The notes under the pieces were generated by a model. It had not been told where the DNA came from and made no database searches. It worked only from the letters and a program-made list of their open reading frames with translations. From contig CALTTG010000004.1 of NCBI GenBank assembly GCA_943908475.1, positions 68,084-132,083 of the forward strand: 64,000 bases of DNA, written 5' to 3'. The stretch comes from an uncultured Burkholderiales bacterium (GTDB lineage: Bacteria; Pseudomonadota; Gammaproteobacteria; Burkholderiales; Burkholderiaceae_C). Below, piece by piece: positions 1 through 7,684 of this stretch; position 1 is the first letter of the stretch; each line of letters opens with the position of its first letter. The position numbers and the translations under genes were made by a program.

Positions 1-25
1 AAAAACGGCACCCGAGGGTGCCGTT
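1..25 (-). terminator. Intrinsic terminator of aceA
   Basis: A perfect 10-bp inverted repeat (AACGGCACCC / GGGTGCCGTT, arms 4-13 and 16-25) lies 46 bases past the aceA stop. Read on the minus strand the hairpin runs straight into five or more T residues (positions 1-5), the classic rho-independent layout. The window edge cuts the T tract, so its full length is unknown. Confidence 0.85.
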
Positions 26-70
26 CGATGTTCAAGCCGATCAGGCCACGGGCCTTGCGGCCCGCGCAGA

Positions 71-1387
71 TCAGTGGAACTGTTCTTCTTCGGTCGAGCC
101 GGTCAGGGCCTTCACGGAGGACGAACCACCTTGGATCACGGTGGTCACGTCGTCGAAGTAGCCAGCGCCCACTTCTTGTTGGTGCGACACGAAGGTGTAA
201 CCCTTTTCGCGAGCTGCGAATTCGGGCTCTTGCACCATGTTGGTGTAGTGCTTCATGCCTTCGCCGCGGGCGTAAGCGTGGGCGAACTGGAACGTGTTGT
301 ACCAGTTGACGTGGATACCAGCCAGGGTGATGAACTGGTACTTGTAGCCCAGGGCCGACAGGTCTTCCTGGAAGGAAGCGATCTGCGAGTCGTTGAGGTT
401 CTTCTTCCAGTTGAAGGAAGGCGAGCAGTTGTACGACAGCAGCTTGCCAGGGCACGAAGCGTGCACGGCTTGGGCGAATTCGCGGGCGAAGCCGATGTCA
501 GGCACGCCGGTTTCGCACCACACCAGGTCGGCGTAAGGAGCGTAAGCCACGCCACGGCTGATGGATTGCTCCAGGCCGTTCTTGACGCGGTAGAAACCTT
601 CTTGGGTGCGCTCGCCGGTCACGAAAGGACGGTCGTTTTCGTCGCAGTCGCTGGTCAGCAGGTTGGCAGCTTCAGCGTCGGTGCGGGCCAGAACGATGGT
701 GGGCACGCCCATCACGTCGGCAGCGAAACGAGCAGCGATCAGCTTCTCAACGGCTTCACGGGTGGGAACCAGCACCTTGCCGCCCATGTGACCGCACTTC
801 TTGACAGCAGCCAGCTGGTCTTCGAAGTGAACGCCAGCAGCGCCCGAAGCGATCATGTTCTTCATCAGTTCGAAGGCGTTCAGCACGCCGCCGAAACCGG
901 CTTCAGCGTCAGCAACGATGGGCAGGAAGTAGTCGATGAAGCCTTCGTCGCCGGGGTTGATGCCACGCGACCATTGGATTTCGTCAGCACGCTTGAACGT
1001 GTTGTTGATGCGGCGAACCATGGTGGGCACCGAGTCGTACGCGTACAGCGACTGGTCGGGGTACATGGTTTCCGAGGTGTTGCCGTCGGCGGCGACTTGC
1101 CAGCCCGACAGGTACACGGCTTCCAGACCAGCCTTGGCCTGTTGCATGGCTTGACCGGCGGTGATGGCGCCGAAAGCGTTCACGTAGCCCTTCTTGGCAC
1201 CGCCGTTGACCTTTTCCCACAGCTTTTCAGCGCCGCGCTTGGCCAGCGTGTATTCGGGCTGCAGGCTGCCGCGCAGGCGAACCACGTCAGCTGCGGAATA
1301 GCCGCGCTTGACGAGCTTCCAACGGGGGTTTTCGGCCCAGTCTTTTTCCAGGGCAGCGATTTGCTGTTCACGGGTCAGTTGAGTCAT
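71..1387 (-). CDS. aceA: Isocitrate lyase
   Basis: Cleaves isocitrate to glyoxylate and succinate, the first step of the glyoxylate shunt, in the cytoplasm. The 438-residue length fits the short bacterial class (E. coli AceA 434). The family signature KKCGH is at residues 196-200 with catalytic Cys198, and the metal-binding DAEAGFGG stretch is at 160-167. The ATG at 1387 has a GGAG ribosome site about 7 bases upstream. No malate synthase or isocitrate dehydrogenase kinase gene is adjacent. The gene ends in an intrinsic terminator, so it is probably monocistronic. Its promoter region carries a 14-bp palindrome, pointing to control by an unidentified repressor or activator. Identification is very secure. 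Confidence 0.97.
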   Translation of the reverse strand: MTQLTREQQIAALEKDWAENPRWKLVKRGYSAADVVRLRGSLQPEYTLAKRGAEKLWEKVNGGAKKGYVNAFGAITAGQAMQQAKAGLEAVYLSGWQVAADGNTSETMYPDQSLYAYDSVPTMVRRINNTFKRADEIQWSRGINPGDEGFIDYFLPIVADAEAGFGGVLNAFELMKNMIASGAAGVHFEDQLAAVKKCGHMGGKVLVPTREAVEKLIAARFAADVMGVPTIVLARTDAEAANLLTSDCDENDRPFVTGERTQEGFYRVKNGLEQSISRGVAYAPYADLVWCETGVPDIGFAREFAQAVHASCPGKLLSYNCSPSFNWKKNLNDSQIASFQEDLSALGYKYQFITLAGIHVNWYNTFQFAHAYARGEGMKHYTNMVQEPEFAAREKGYTFVSHQQEVGAGYFDDVTTVIQGGSSSVKALTGSTEEEQFH

Positions 1388-1431
1388 GACGATCTCCGGG
1401 GGTTGGTGGGGAGGGTGCTAGAAAGCTTGCG

Positions 1432-1485
1432 ATTCTATCCACATTCATGCGGATTGGCCAAGACTTATGTCTTATATAAGACTTA
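1432..1485 (-). promoter_or_regulatory. aceA promoter with palindromic operator
   Basis: On the minus strand a -10 TAGAAT (1432-1437) and a -35-like TTGGCC (1456-1461) are 18 bases apart. Directly upstream is the perfect 14-bp palindrome GTCTTATATAAGAC (1469-1482), and a third half-site AAGAC (1460-1464) touches the -35 element, so GTCTT/AAGAC half-sites occur three times. AAGACTTA also occurs as a direct repeat at 1460-1467 and 1478-1485. The position next to -35 suits a regulator of aceA; which one cannot be told from the sequence. Confidence 0.6.
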
Positions 1486-1594
1486 ATTTTTCCAGGGCCC
1501 CACGAACCAGGGGTGTGCCAAGGGATGGGAATCCGCAACACGCACCGCCATGGCGCACGACACCGCCCGTGCCAAGCCACTTTGATTGCAGTAA

Positions 1595-1612
1595 GGTGAT
1601 GTCACGATCACC
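1595..1612. promoter_or_regulatory. Palindrome upstream of aminotransferase
   Basis: GGTGAT (1595-1600) and ATCACC (1607-1612) form a perfect inverted repeat around GTCACG, 15 bases before the aminotransferase start codon. The inner bases also contain GTGA-TG-TCAC. The location suggests an operator or a translation-start hairpin. No cognate regulator gene is adjacent. Confidence 0.35.
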
Positions 1613-1627
1613 GCACAAGAGGAAGTC

Positions 1628-2938
1628 ATGACCGCCCCGATGGACGCCTTCTGGATGCCGTTTACGGCCAACCGCGATTTCAAGCAGAGCCCCCGGCTGC
1701 TGTCTCGTGCGCAAGGCATGCACTACTGGACGCCCGAGGGCCGCCAGGTGCTCGACGGCACGGCGGGGCTGTGGTGCGTCAATGCCGGCCACGCCAGACC
1801 ACGCATTGTTGAAGCCATTGCTCGCCAGGCCGCCACCATGGATTTCGCGCCCCCCTTCCAGATGGGGCACCCACTGGCGTTCGAGTTGGCCGAACGGCTC
1901 ACCGAAGTGACCCCGCCTGGGCTCAACCGGGTGTTTTTCACGAACTCCGGCTCGGAGTCGGTGGACACCGCCTTGAAGATCGCCCTGGCCTGGCATCGCT
2001 TGCGAGGCGAAGGACAACGCACTCGGCTGATCGGGCGGGAAAGGGGCTATCACGGGGTCAACTTCGCGGGCACGGCCTTGGGTGGCATGGGGCCCAACCG
2101 CAAGATGTTCGGCAGCCAGCTGTCGGCCGTGGACCACTTGCGACACACCCATGACCCGGCCAGGAATGCCTTCACCGTGGGGCAACCGGTCCATGGCGCG
2201 GAATTGGCCGACGACCTCGAACGACTGGTCGCGCTGCACGACGCCTCCACCATCGCGGCCGTGATCGTGGAGCCCATGGCAGGCTCCACTGGTGTGCTGT
2301 TGCCCCCGCAGGGCTACTTGCAGCGCCTGCGCGACCTCTGTGACCGACACGGCATCTTGCTGATTTTCGACGAGGTCATCACCGGCTTTGGTCGCCTGGG
2401 TTCACCGTTTGCGGCGCAGCACTACGGCGTCACGCCCGACCTGCTCACCATGGCCAAGGGCCTGAGCAACGGCTGCGTGCCCATGGGCGCCGTGGCGGTG
2501 CGGCAAGAAATTCACGACACGTTCATGAGCCAGGCCGCGCCGGGCATCGAGCTCTACCACGGCTACACCTATTCAGGTCACCCACTGGCTTGCGCCGCCG
2601 CTCTGGCCACGCTGGACACCTATGCCGAAGAAGGCCTGTTGACCCGCGGACGGTCGATGGAAGCTCACATGGCCCGCGCCGCCCACGCGCTCAAGGGATT
2701 GCCCCACGTGGTTGACATCCGCAACACAGGCCTGGTGGTGGCCGTCGAGCTGGCGCCCCGCCCAGGCGCACCTGCCGGACGACGCGCCTTCGAGGCCTTC
2801 CTGGGCTGCTGGGACCGCGGCGTGCTGGTGCGCGCGTCAGGCGACAACATCGCCATTTCGCCGCCCCTGATCATCAGCGAATCCCAGATTGACCAGATTT
2901 TCTCCACCCTGGCCGAGGTCATTCAAACCTTGCCTTGA
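1628..2938 (+). CDS. Omega-amino acid:pyruvate aminotransferase (class III)
   Basis: PLP-dependent class III transaminase, 436 residues, the family's usual size. The N-terminal WMPFTANRDF block and the DGTAGLWC motif closely resemble beta-alanine:pyruvate (omega-amino acid:pyruvate) aminotransferases, which move the amino group of beta-alanine or other omega-amines to pyruvate. The cofactor-binding Asp248 lies in IFDEVITGFGRLG and the Schiff-base lysine is Lys277 in TMAKGLSNG. The ATG at 1628 follows a GAGGAAG ribosome site. It is divergent from aceA with a 240-base regulatory gap. No malonate-semialdehyde dehydrogenase, the usual partner in beta-alanine breakdown, is next to it, so the true amine substrate is uncertain. 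Confidence 0.88.
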   Translation: MTAPMDAFWMPFTANRDFKQSPRLLSRAQGMHYWTPEGRQVLDGTAGLWCVNAGHARPRIVEAIARQAATMDFAPPFQMGHPLAFELAERLTEVTPPGLNRVFFTNSGSESVDTALKIALAWHRLRGEGQRTRLIGRERGYHGVNFAGTALGGMGPNRKMFGSQLSAVDHLRHTHDPARNAFTVGQPVHGAELADDLERLVALHDASTIAAVIVEPMAGSTGVLLPPQGYLQRLRDLCDRHGILLIFDEVITGFGRLGSPFAAQHYGVTPDLLTMAKGLSNGCVPMGAVAVRQEIHDTFMSQAAPGIELYHGYTYSGHPLACAAALATLDTYAEEGLLTRGRSMEAHMARAAHALKGLPHVVDIRNTGLVVAVELAPRPGAPAGRRAFEAFLGCWDRGVLVRASGDNIAISPPLIISESQIDQIFSTLAEVIQTLP

Positions 2939-2952
2939 GTGGCTTCGGACAC

Positions 2953-2978
2953 AAAAAAGCCGCTCCGAGGAGCGGCTT
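2953..2978 (-). terminator. Intrinsic terminator of ppa
   Basis: A 10-bp stem (AAGCCGCTCC / GGAGCGGCTT, 2957-2966 and 2969-2978) followed on the minus strand by six T residues (A tract 2953-2958). It sits between two convergent genes. The plus-strand side has only a weak T-rich tail, so it mainly serves ppa but could slow transcription of the aminotransferase too. Confidence 0.85.
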
Positions 2979-3016
2979 GGTCTTGGCCCGCCGGGCCTGA
3001 ACCCGGCCGAGCGTCA

Positions 3017-3544
3017 TCAGGCCTTTTGCACGTTGGCCAGGCCCGTGACCACTTCCTGCTTGGCTTCGTCGATGCCGCCCCAGCCCTTGACCTTGACCCA
3101 CTTGCCGGGCTCGAGGTCTTTGTAGTGCTCGAAAAAGTGCTGGATCTGCTTGATCAGCAGCTCGGGCAGGTCTTCCAGCTTCTGCACGTTCTTGTACATC
3201 GGGCAGATCTTTTCGGTGGGCACGGCCACGATCTTGGAGTCGCCACCCGCCTCGTCGTCCATGTGCAGGATGCCCAGCGGACGGCAAGCGATCACCACAC
3301 CGGGGGGCAACTTGAACGGCGTCACGACCAGCACGTCCACCGGGTCACCGTCGGCCGCCAGGGTTTGCGGCACGTAGCCGTAGTTGCAGGGGTAGTGCAT
3401 GGCGGTGCCCATGAAACGGTCCACGAACACAGCACCGGTCTCGTCGACTTCGTACTTGACGGGGTCAGAATTGGCCGAGATTTCGATGATGACGTTGAAG
3501 ACGTCAGGCGTTTTGGAACCGGGGGTGACGTTCAGCAGGCTCAT
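3017..3544 (-). CDS. ppa: Inorganic pyrophosphatase
   Basis: Soluble family I pyrophosphatase hydrolysing PPi to phosphate and so pulling nucleic acid and other biosyntheses forward. Length 175 residues matches the E. coli enzyme. The metal-binding signature DGDPVDVLV is present in the middle of the chain, together with the N-terminal VIEISANSDPVKYEVD block. The ATG at 3544 is the family start, but no good purine-rich ribosome site precedes it on the minus strand. The neighbouring convergent aminotransferase and divergent phasin are unrelated functionally. Secure assignment. Confidence 0.97.
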   Translation of the reverse strand: MSLLNVTPGSKTPDVFNVIIEISANSDPVKYEVDETGAVFVDRFMGTAMHYPCNYGYVPQTLAADGDPVDVLVVTPFKLPPGVVIACRPLGILHMDDEAGGDSKIVAVPTEKICPMYKNVQKLEDLPELLIKQIQHFFEHYKDLEPGKWVKVKGWGGIDEAKQEVVTGLANVQKA

Positions 3545-3643
3545 GGTGCTTGAATCAAAGGAGGTTGGACAAACATCGACACCTCATGGGCGCCGCGCCG
3601 CGCAAGTGTAGGGGATCAAGCTTTAGATAACTTGGTCTAATCA

Positions 3644-3714
3644 ATGTTGCAGCGCACAAAACCAGCTTGCAATGCTGCGGGAGATCCCTATACTAGGAAT
3701 CATGTTGCAGCGCA
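3644..3714 (+). promoter_or_regulatory. Phasin promoter with 13-bp repeats
   Basis: A promoter with -35 TTGCAA (3667-3672), 16-base spacer and -10 TATACT (3689-3694) is flanked by two exact copies of ATGTTGCAGCGCA (3644-3656 and 3702-3714). Each copy continues into an imperfect palindrome of TTGC...GCAA type. Phasin genes in PHA-forming bacteria are repressed by PhaR through TGC-rich sites near the promoter, so PhaR operators are plausible, but this is inference. A separate TTAGA-N8-TCTAA inverted repeat lies just upstream at 3623-3640. Confidence 0.55.
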
Positions 3715-3775
3715 GCAAACCACCCAGGTGGCCCGGCCAGTGCAGCAACCTCAACACCCTCAAATGGAGATGAAC

Positions 3776-4327
3776 ATGCTGACTGCCGAACAACTGCTCG
3801 CCGCCCACAAAGCCAACGTCGAAACCCTGTTCTCGTTGGGCACCAAGGCTTTCGAAGGCGTGGAAAAGCTGGTCGAGCTGAACATCCAGACGGCCAAGAC
3901 CACGATGGAAGAGGTGGCCGAGCACACCAAGGCCGTGCTGTCTGCCAAAGACGCCCAAGAGCTGGTGGCCCTGAACAGCAGCCTGATGCAGCCCGCCGCC
4001 GAGAAGGTCGCCGCTTACAGCCGTCACCTGTATGACATCGCCACGGCCACGGGTGGCGAAGTGACCAAGGTCACCGAAGGCCAAGTCACCGAAGCCCAGA
4101 AGAAGTTCATGTCGGTGGTCGACAACGCCGTGAAGAACGCTCCTGCCGGCACTGAAAACGCCGTCGTGCTGGTCAAGTCGGCAGTGGCCGCGGCCAACAA
4201 CGCGTTTGACTCGGTGCAAAAGGCTGCCAAGCAAGCTGCCGATGTGGCCGAAGCCAACTTCCAAGCCATGACCAACACTGCGGTGAAGGCCAGCCAAGCG
4301 GCTTCCAAGGCTCGCAAGACTGCCTGA
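3776..4327 (+). CDS. Phasin (PHA granule-associated protein)
   Basis: Small amphipathic protein that coats polyhydroxyalkanoate granules and controls their size and number. The 183-residue product starts MLTAEQLLAAHKANVETLF, the typical N-terminus of beta-proteobacterial phasins, and is almost entirely Ala/Lys/Glu-rich helix with no Cys or Trp. I chose the ATG at 3776 because GGAG lies 6 bases upstream; in-frame ATGs at 3764 and 3770 overlap that ribosome site. It is a single-gene unit with its own promoter and a strong terminator at 4454-4483. No phaC or phaR lies in the window. It indicates that the organism stores PHA. Confidence 0.93.
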   Translation: MLTAEQLLAAHKANVETLFSLGTKAFEGVEKLVELNIQTAKTTMEEVAEHTKAVLSAKDAQELVALNSSLMQPAAEKVAAYSRHLYDIATATGGEVTKVTEGQVTEAQKKFMSVVDNAVKNAPAGTENAVVLVKSAVAAANNAFDSVQKAAKQAADVAEANFQAMTNTAVKASQAASKARKTA

Positions 4328-4453
4328 TGAATGCGTGCCTCCCTGAGAGGCACCGGGTCTGCGTCGCGTGAATGCGACGAAGTGCGCACAAACGCAGCAC
4401 CCGTGAAACGGTTGTCTCCTCGGTACCCGGTGAAATCTTTTCAAGGTACCTTC

Positions 4454-4483
4454 AGCCTGGTGGCTTGCCACCAGGCTTTTTTT
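4454..4483 (+). terminator. Intrinsic terminator of phasin gene
   Basis: A 10-bp perfect stem (AGCCTGGTGG / CCACCAGGCT) with loop CTTG is followed by seven T residues (4477-4483). Weaker hairpins without T tracts precede it (GTGCCTC/GAGGCAC and GTCGC/GCGAC near 4345-4380). The aat start codon is only 15 bases downstream. Confidence 0.93.
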
Positions 4484-4497
4484 CTATGCTTGCGCCC

Positions 4498-5235
4498 ATG
4501 ATCGAGTGGTTGAACGAGCAAGACCCCTTCCCCCACACCTCGCGCGCGCTGGGTGAGCACACCGACGCCCCGGGCCTGCTGGCAGCCGGCGGCGATTTGT
4601 CGGTGCGACGACTGCGGGAAGCCTACCGCCACGGCATTTTTCCCTGGTTCGGGCCGGGCCAACCCATCATGTGGTGGAGCACCGCGCCGCGCATGGTGCT
4701 GCAGACGCAAGATTTCAAGCTGTCTCGCTCGCTGCGCAAGACCATCGCCCGGTTTCGACGAACGCCCGGTTGCGAGATTCGCATCGACAGCCAGTTTGAC
4801 CAGGTCATCCGACACTGCGCCCAGACCCCCCGAGAAGGTCAGGACGGCACGTGGATCGTCGATGGCATCCAGCAGGCCTACATGGACTGGCACCGACAGG
4901 GGCAGGTGCATTCGTTCGAGACCTGGATGGATGGCGAGTTGGTCGGGGGGCTGTACGGCATCAACCTGGGACGCATGTTTTTTGGTGAGTCGATGTTCGC
5001 GCATCGAACCGACGCCTCCAAAATTGCCCTGGCGGCCCTGGTGTGTTTTTGCCGGGCGCACCAGATGCCCCTGATCGACTGCCAGCAGCAGACCGACCAC
5101 CTGGCGTCGATGGGCGCGGCACCGGTGTCGAGGGACGATTTCGAGGCTCACCTCAAACAAGTGGTGGACCTGCCAGCGCCCGAAAAATGGTCCTATGATG
5201 ACTCGCTCTGGTCCCATCTGATCGACGCGACGTGA
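4498..5235 (+). CDS. aat: Leucyl/phenylalanyl-tRNA--protein transferase
   Basis: Adds Leu or Phe from aminoacyl-tRNA to proteins with N-terminal Arg or Lys, marking them for ClpS/ClpAP degradation (bacterial N-end rule). The 245-residue product carries the family blocks GLLAAGGDLSVRRLREAY, GIFPWF and PIMWWS near the N-terminus, and the acyltransferase-fold stretch VGGLYGINLGRMFFGESMF. I prefer the ATG at 4498 over 4486 because the protein alignment begins there. A TATGCT box (4485-4490) sits exactly 7 bases before this ATG and no ribosome site is seen, so the message may be leaderless. The stop overlaps the bpt start by 4 bases, so the two N-end-rule transferases are translationally coupled. 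Confidence 0.95.
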   Translation: MIEWLNEQDPFPHTSRALGEHTDAPGLLAAGGDLSVRRLREAYRHGIFPWFGPGQPIMWWSTAPRMVLQTQDFKLSRSLRKTIARFRRTPGCEIRIDSQFDQVIRHCAQTPREGQDGTWIVDGIQQAYMDWHRQGQVHSFETWMDGELVGGLYGINLGRMFFGESMFAHRTDASKIALAALVCFCRAHQMPLIDCQQQTDHLASMGAAPVSRDDFEAHLKQVVDLPAPEKWSYDDSLWSHLIDAT

Positions 5236-5978
5236 CCCACCTGAAAGACCTCCCTCTGGCCTCGTTGCAGTTTTATGCAACAGCGCCCTATCCGTGCAGT
5301 TACCTGGCGGACAAGGTGGCGCGGTCTCAGGTGGCCACACCCAGCCACGCCATCAACGCCGATGTGTACTCCGGCCTGGTGGGCAATGGCTTTCGGCGCA
5401 GCGGCATGTTCACCTACCGCCCCCATTGCGACGGGTGTCAGGCCTGCGTGCCCTTGCGCATCCCGGTGGGCAAGTTCTCGGCCAACCGCAGTCAGCGGCG
5501 AGCCTGGAAGGCCCATGATCACCTGCAAGCTCGGGTCATGCGGTTGTGCTTCACCTCTGAGCACTACCGGCTCTACCTGAAGTACCAGGCCAGTCGTCAC
5601 AGTGGCGGCGGCATGGACCAAGACTCCATCGACCAGTACACCCAGTTCTTGCTGCAAAGCCGCGTCAATTCCCGTCTGGTGGAATTTCGCACACCACCAT
5701 CGTCCAGCGGTGAAGTGGGGGAGCTGAAGATGGTGTCGATCCTCGACATCCTCAACGACGGCTTGTCGGCCGTCTACACCTTCTTCGATCCCGACGCAGA
5801 AGCCAGCTACGGCACCTACAACGTGCTGTGGCAAATCGAGCAGGCACGCGACATGGGCCTGCCCCATGTGTACCTGGGCTACTGGATCGAGCAAAGCCCG
5901 AAGATGGCCTACAAATCCAACTTCAGGCCCTACCAAATCCTCCAGGGCGGGCAGTGGGTGGAGAAAACGGCGCCCTGA
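5232..5978 (+). CDS. bpt: Aspartate/glutamate leucyltransferase (Ate/Bpt family)
   Basis: Transfers Leu from Leu-tRNA to N-terminal Asp or Glu of target proteins, feeding them to ClpS/ClpAP; bacterial homologue of eukaryotic arginyltransferase ATE1. The 248-residue length is normal. Diagnostic blocks are YPCSYL and the Cys-containing GFRRSGMFTY...HCDGCQACVPLRIPV near the N-terminus, and SYGTYNVLWQIEQARDMGL with YLGYWI in the C-terminal acyltransferase fold. The start is a GTG whose last two bases open the aat stop (GTGA overlap). It converges on the SIMPL gene with no gap. Confidence 0.93.
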   Translation: MTHLKDLPLASLQFYATAPYPCSYLADKVARSQVATPSHAINADVYSGLVGNGFRRSGMFTYRPHCDGCQACVPLRIPVGKFSANRSQRRAWKAHDHLQARVMRLCFTSEHYRLYLKYQASRHSGGGMDQDSIDQYTQFLLQSRVNSRLVEFRTPPSSSGEVGELKMVSILDILNDGLSAVYTFFDPDAEASYGTYNVLWQIEQARDMGLPHVYLGYWIEQSPKMAYKSNFRPYQILQGGQWVEKTAP

Positions 5979-6728
5979 TCAGCGTTGGTGGAGCACGGCC
6001 GAACCACTCACCGTGACCGTCACACTGCCTTTGCCGGGCGCCACGGGCAGCGGTGCATCCATGGCCATGTCGGCCTTCAGCGAGCGGGCCATCATGGGCA
6101 CCGGGTGGCCCTCGAAGCCCGGCTCGCCTGACTGAATGCTGAGTTCCCCAACGCTGTAACCAGGCGCGCCAAACGCCTTGGCCACGCCCTGTGCTTTGGC
6201 CTGCCAACGGGCAATCGCCTCGGACAACAAGGTGGCCTCACTGGCTTCTCGGGTGGCCCGCGACAAGCCGTAGCCCACCTGCGTGACGTTCATCGACGCA
6301 GACAAACGCCCCGCCAGTTGAGCGATGCCGCCCATGTCCTTGCCTTCGATCACCAACTGCGCGGCACCCTGCCAACCATTGATGCGGCCCTTGTTGTCGT
6401 AGCGCGGGTACAAGGAAAACGCCCCTGTGCGGGTCTCGATGTACTCAGGTCGGCTGACGCTGCGCGCCTCCTTCAAGGCCGCCTCCAGCACCTGCTTGAG
6501 GTGGGCCTGCACCTCGGCCGCCTGCGTGCCGTCGCGGTTGACCGACAAAGTGACCGACAACACGTCTTGCGCCAGCTCCTGGGTGGCCGAGGCTGTGAGG
6601 TTCACCACCCCCTTGGGCATCGCCGGGGCCACCGACTGCGCCTGGGCCGTCAGTCCGGCAGCGGCCAGCGCACTGGCCGTCATCCAGTTGCGCAACGTAC
6701 GGGGGGAAGAGACTCGAGACACGGGCAT
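5979..6728 (-). CDS. SIMPL (DUF541) domain periplasmic protein
   Basis: A 249-residue exported protein of the SIMPL/DUF541 family (YggE-like). I choose the ATG at 6728, which has AAGGAGC 4 bases upstream and gives a signal peptide (Arg-rich start, WMTASALAAAGLTAQAQS, cleavage near residue 30). The rest, with LTASATQELAQDVLSVTLSV and the repeated beta/alpha pattern, is the SIMPL fold. Family members are linked to oxidative-stress tolerance and periplasmic oligomers, but the biochemical role is not settled. Probably monocistronic, read away from ompR, with which it shares a 171-base divergent region. Confidence 0.85.
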   Translation of the reverse strand: MPVSRVSSPRTLRNWMTASALAAAGLTAQAQSVAPAMPKGVVNLTASATQELAQDVLSVTLSVNRDGTQAAEVQAHLKQVLEAALKEARSVSRPEYIETRTGAFSLYPRYDNKGRINGWQGAAQLVIEGKDMGGIAQLAGRLSASMNVTQVGYGLSRATREASEATLLSEAIARWQAKAQGVAKAFGAPGYSVGELSIQSGEPGFEGHPVPMMARSLKADMAMDAPLPVAPGKGSVTVTVSGSAVLHQR

Positions 6729-6811
6729 GAAAGCTCCTTCAAGGTGGTCATCACACAACGTTTCAGGTCGAAGCCCCGATGACAAAGGTCAGGCCTGACA
6801 CGGTGGCGCAA

Positions 6812-6883
6812 TATTTGTAACAAGCGGTCAAAGCACTGGCTGGCCACTTGGCAAAGTGGTCACAATCGCCGCTGTTACAAATA
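6812..6883. promoter_or_regulatory. Long inverted repeat upstream of ompR
   Basis: A perfect 11-bp inverted repeat, TATTTGTAACA (6812-6822) and TGTTACAAATA (6873-6883), brackets a 50-base segment that itself contains CCACTT-GGCA-AAGTGG (6844-6859). The GTTACA core resembles known OmpR half-sites, so autoregulation of ompR-envZ by OmpR binding on both sides of the promoter is a reasonable inference. The right arm ends 16 bases before the ompR ATG. Confidence 0.5.
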
Positions 6884-6899
6884 CGTTGAGGACCGGATC

Positions 6900-7637
6900 A
6901 TGACCACCAACACCCCGAATCAGCGCCCCGATCGCGTGCTGGTCGTCGACGATGATGCCCGCATTCGCGACTTGTTGCGCCGCTACCTGAGCCAAGAAGG
7001 TTTCGAAGTGCTGCTGGCCGAAGATGCCAAGGCCCTGAACCGCTTGCTCACGCGCGAAACCGTGGACCTGATCGTGCTCGACCTGATGCTGCCGGGCGAA
7101 GACGGCCTGTCGATCTGCCGTCGCCTGCGCGCCGCCAACGACATCACCCCGATCATCATGCTCACAGCCAAGGTGGAAGACGTCGACCGCATCGTGGGCC
7201 TGGAAGTGGGGGCCGACGACTACCTGCCCAAGCCCTTCAACCCGCGTGAATTGCTGGCCCGCATCCATGCCGTGCTGCGCCGTCGGCCCGCCCCTGAGGC
7301 GCCGGGCGCCCCTGCCAAAGATGCACAAACCGTCAACTTCGGCCCCTTCGAATTCGATCTGGCCCTGCGCCGACTCAGCCGAGAGGGCGACCCCATCGCC
7401 CTGACCACGGGGGAGTTCTCCATGCTCAAGGCCCTGGTGCGTCATCCGCGCCAACCCCTGAGCCGCGACAAGCTGGCCCAACTGGCTCGCGGCCGCGAGT
7501 TCGAGCCCTTCGACCGCAGTCTGGACGTGCAGATCTCGCGCTTGCGCAAGATGATCGAACCCGATCCGTCTCAACCCCGCTACATCCAGACGGTTTGGGG
7601 CGTGGGCTACGTGTTCGTGCCGGACGGCGGAAACTGA
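6900..7637 (+). CDS. ompR: Response regulator OmpR
   Basis: OmpR/PhoB-class transcription factor responding to envelope or osmotic conditions. The 245-residue product has an N-terminal receiver domain (acidic pocket VVDDD at 15-19, phosphoacceptor Asp61 in VLDLMLPGEDG, Thr89, Lys111 in LPKPF) and a C-terminal winged helix with the recognition pattern FDRSLDVQISRLRKMIE and the terminal VWGVGYVF. GAGGA precedes the ATG at 6900. envZ follows 47 bases later, an operon. The long inverted repeat just upstream suggests autoregulation. Confidence 0.95.
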   Translation: MTTNTPNQRPDRVLVVDDDARIRDLLRRYLSQEGFEVLLAEDAKALNRLLTRETVDLIVLDLMLPGEDGLSICRRLRAANDITPIIMLTAKVEDVDRIVGLEVGADDYLPKPFNPRELLARIHAVLRRRPAPEAPGAPAKDAQTVNFGPFEFDLALRRLSREGDPIALTTGEFSMLKALVRHPRQPLSRDKLAQLARGREFEPFDRSLDVQISRLRKMIEPDPSQPRYIQTVWGVGYVFVPDGGN

Positions 7638-7684
7638 GCCATCATCTCGCCCGTGCTTGATCGCCCTGCCCTGTTGTACTGAAG

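Noticed and set aside
74..1486. 470-codon open frame antisense to aceA
   Set aside because: It is the shadow of aceA in a GC-rich genome: composition follows the opposite strand's codon pattern and it shows no motif or ribosome site.
3557..3564. Strong AAAGGAGG ribosome-site sequence on the plus strand beside ppa
   Set aside because: The only start codon at a suitable distance opens a frame of about 14 codons; no gene is supported.
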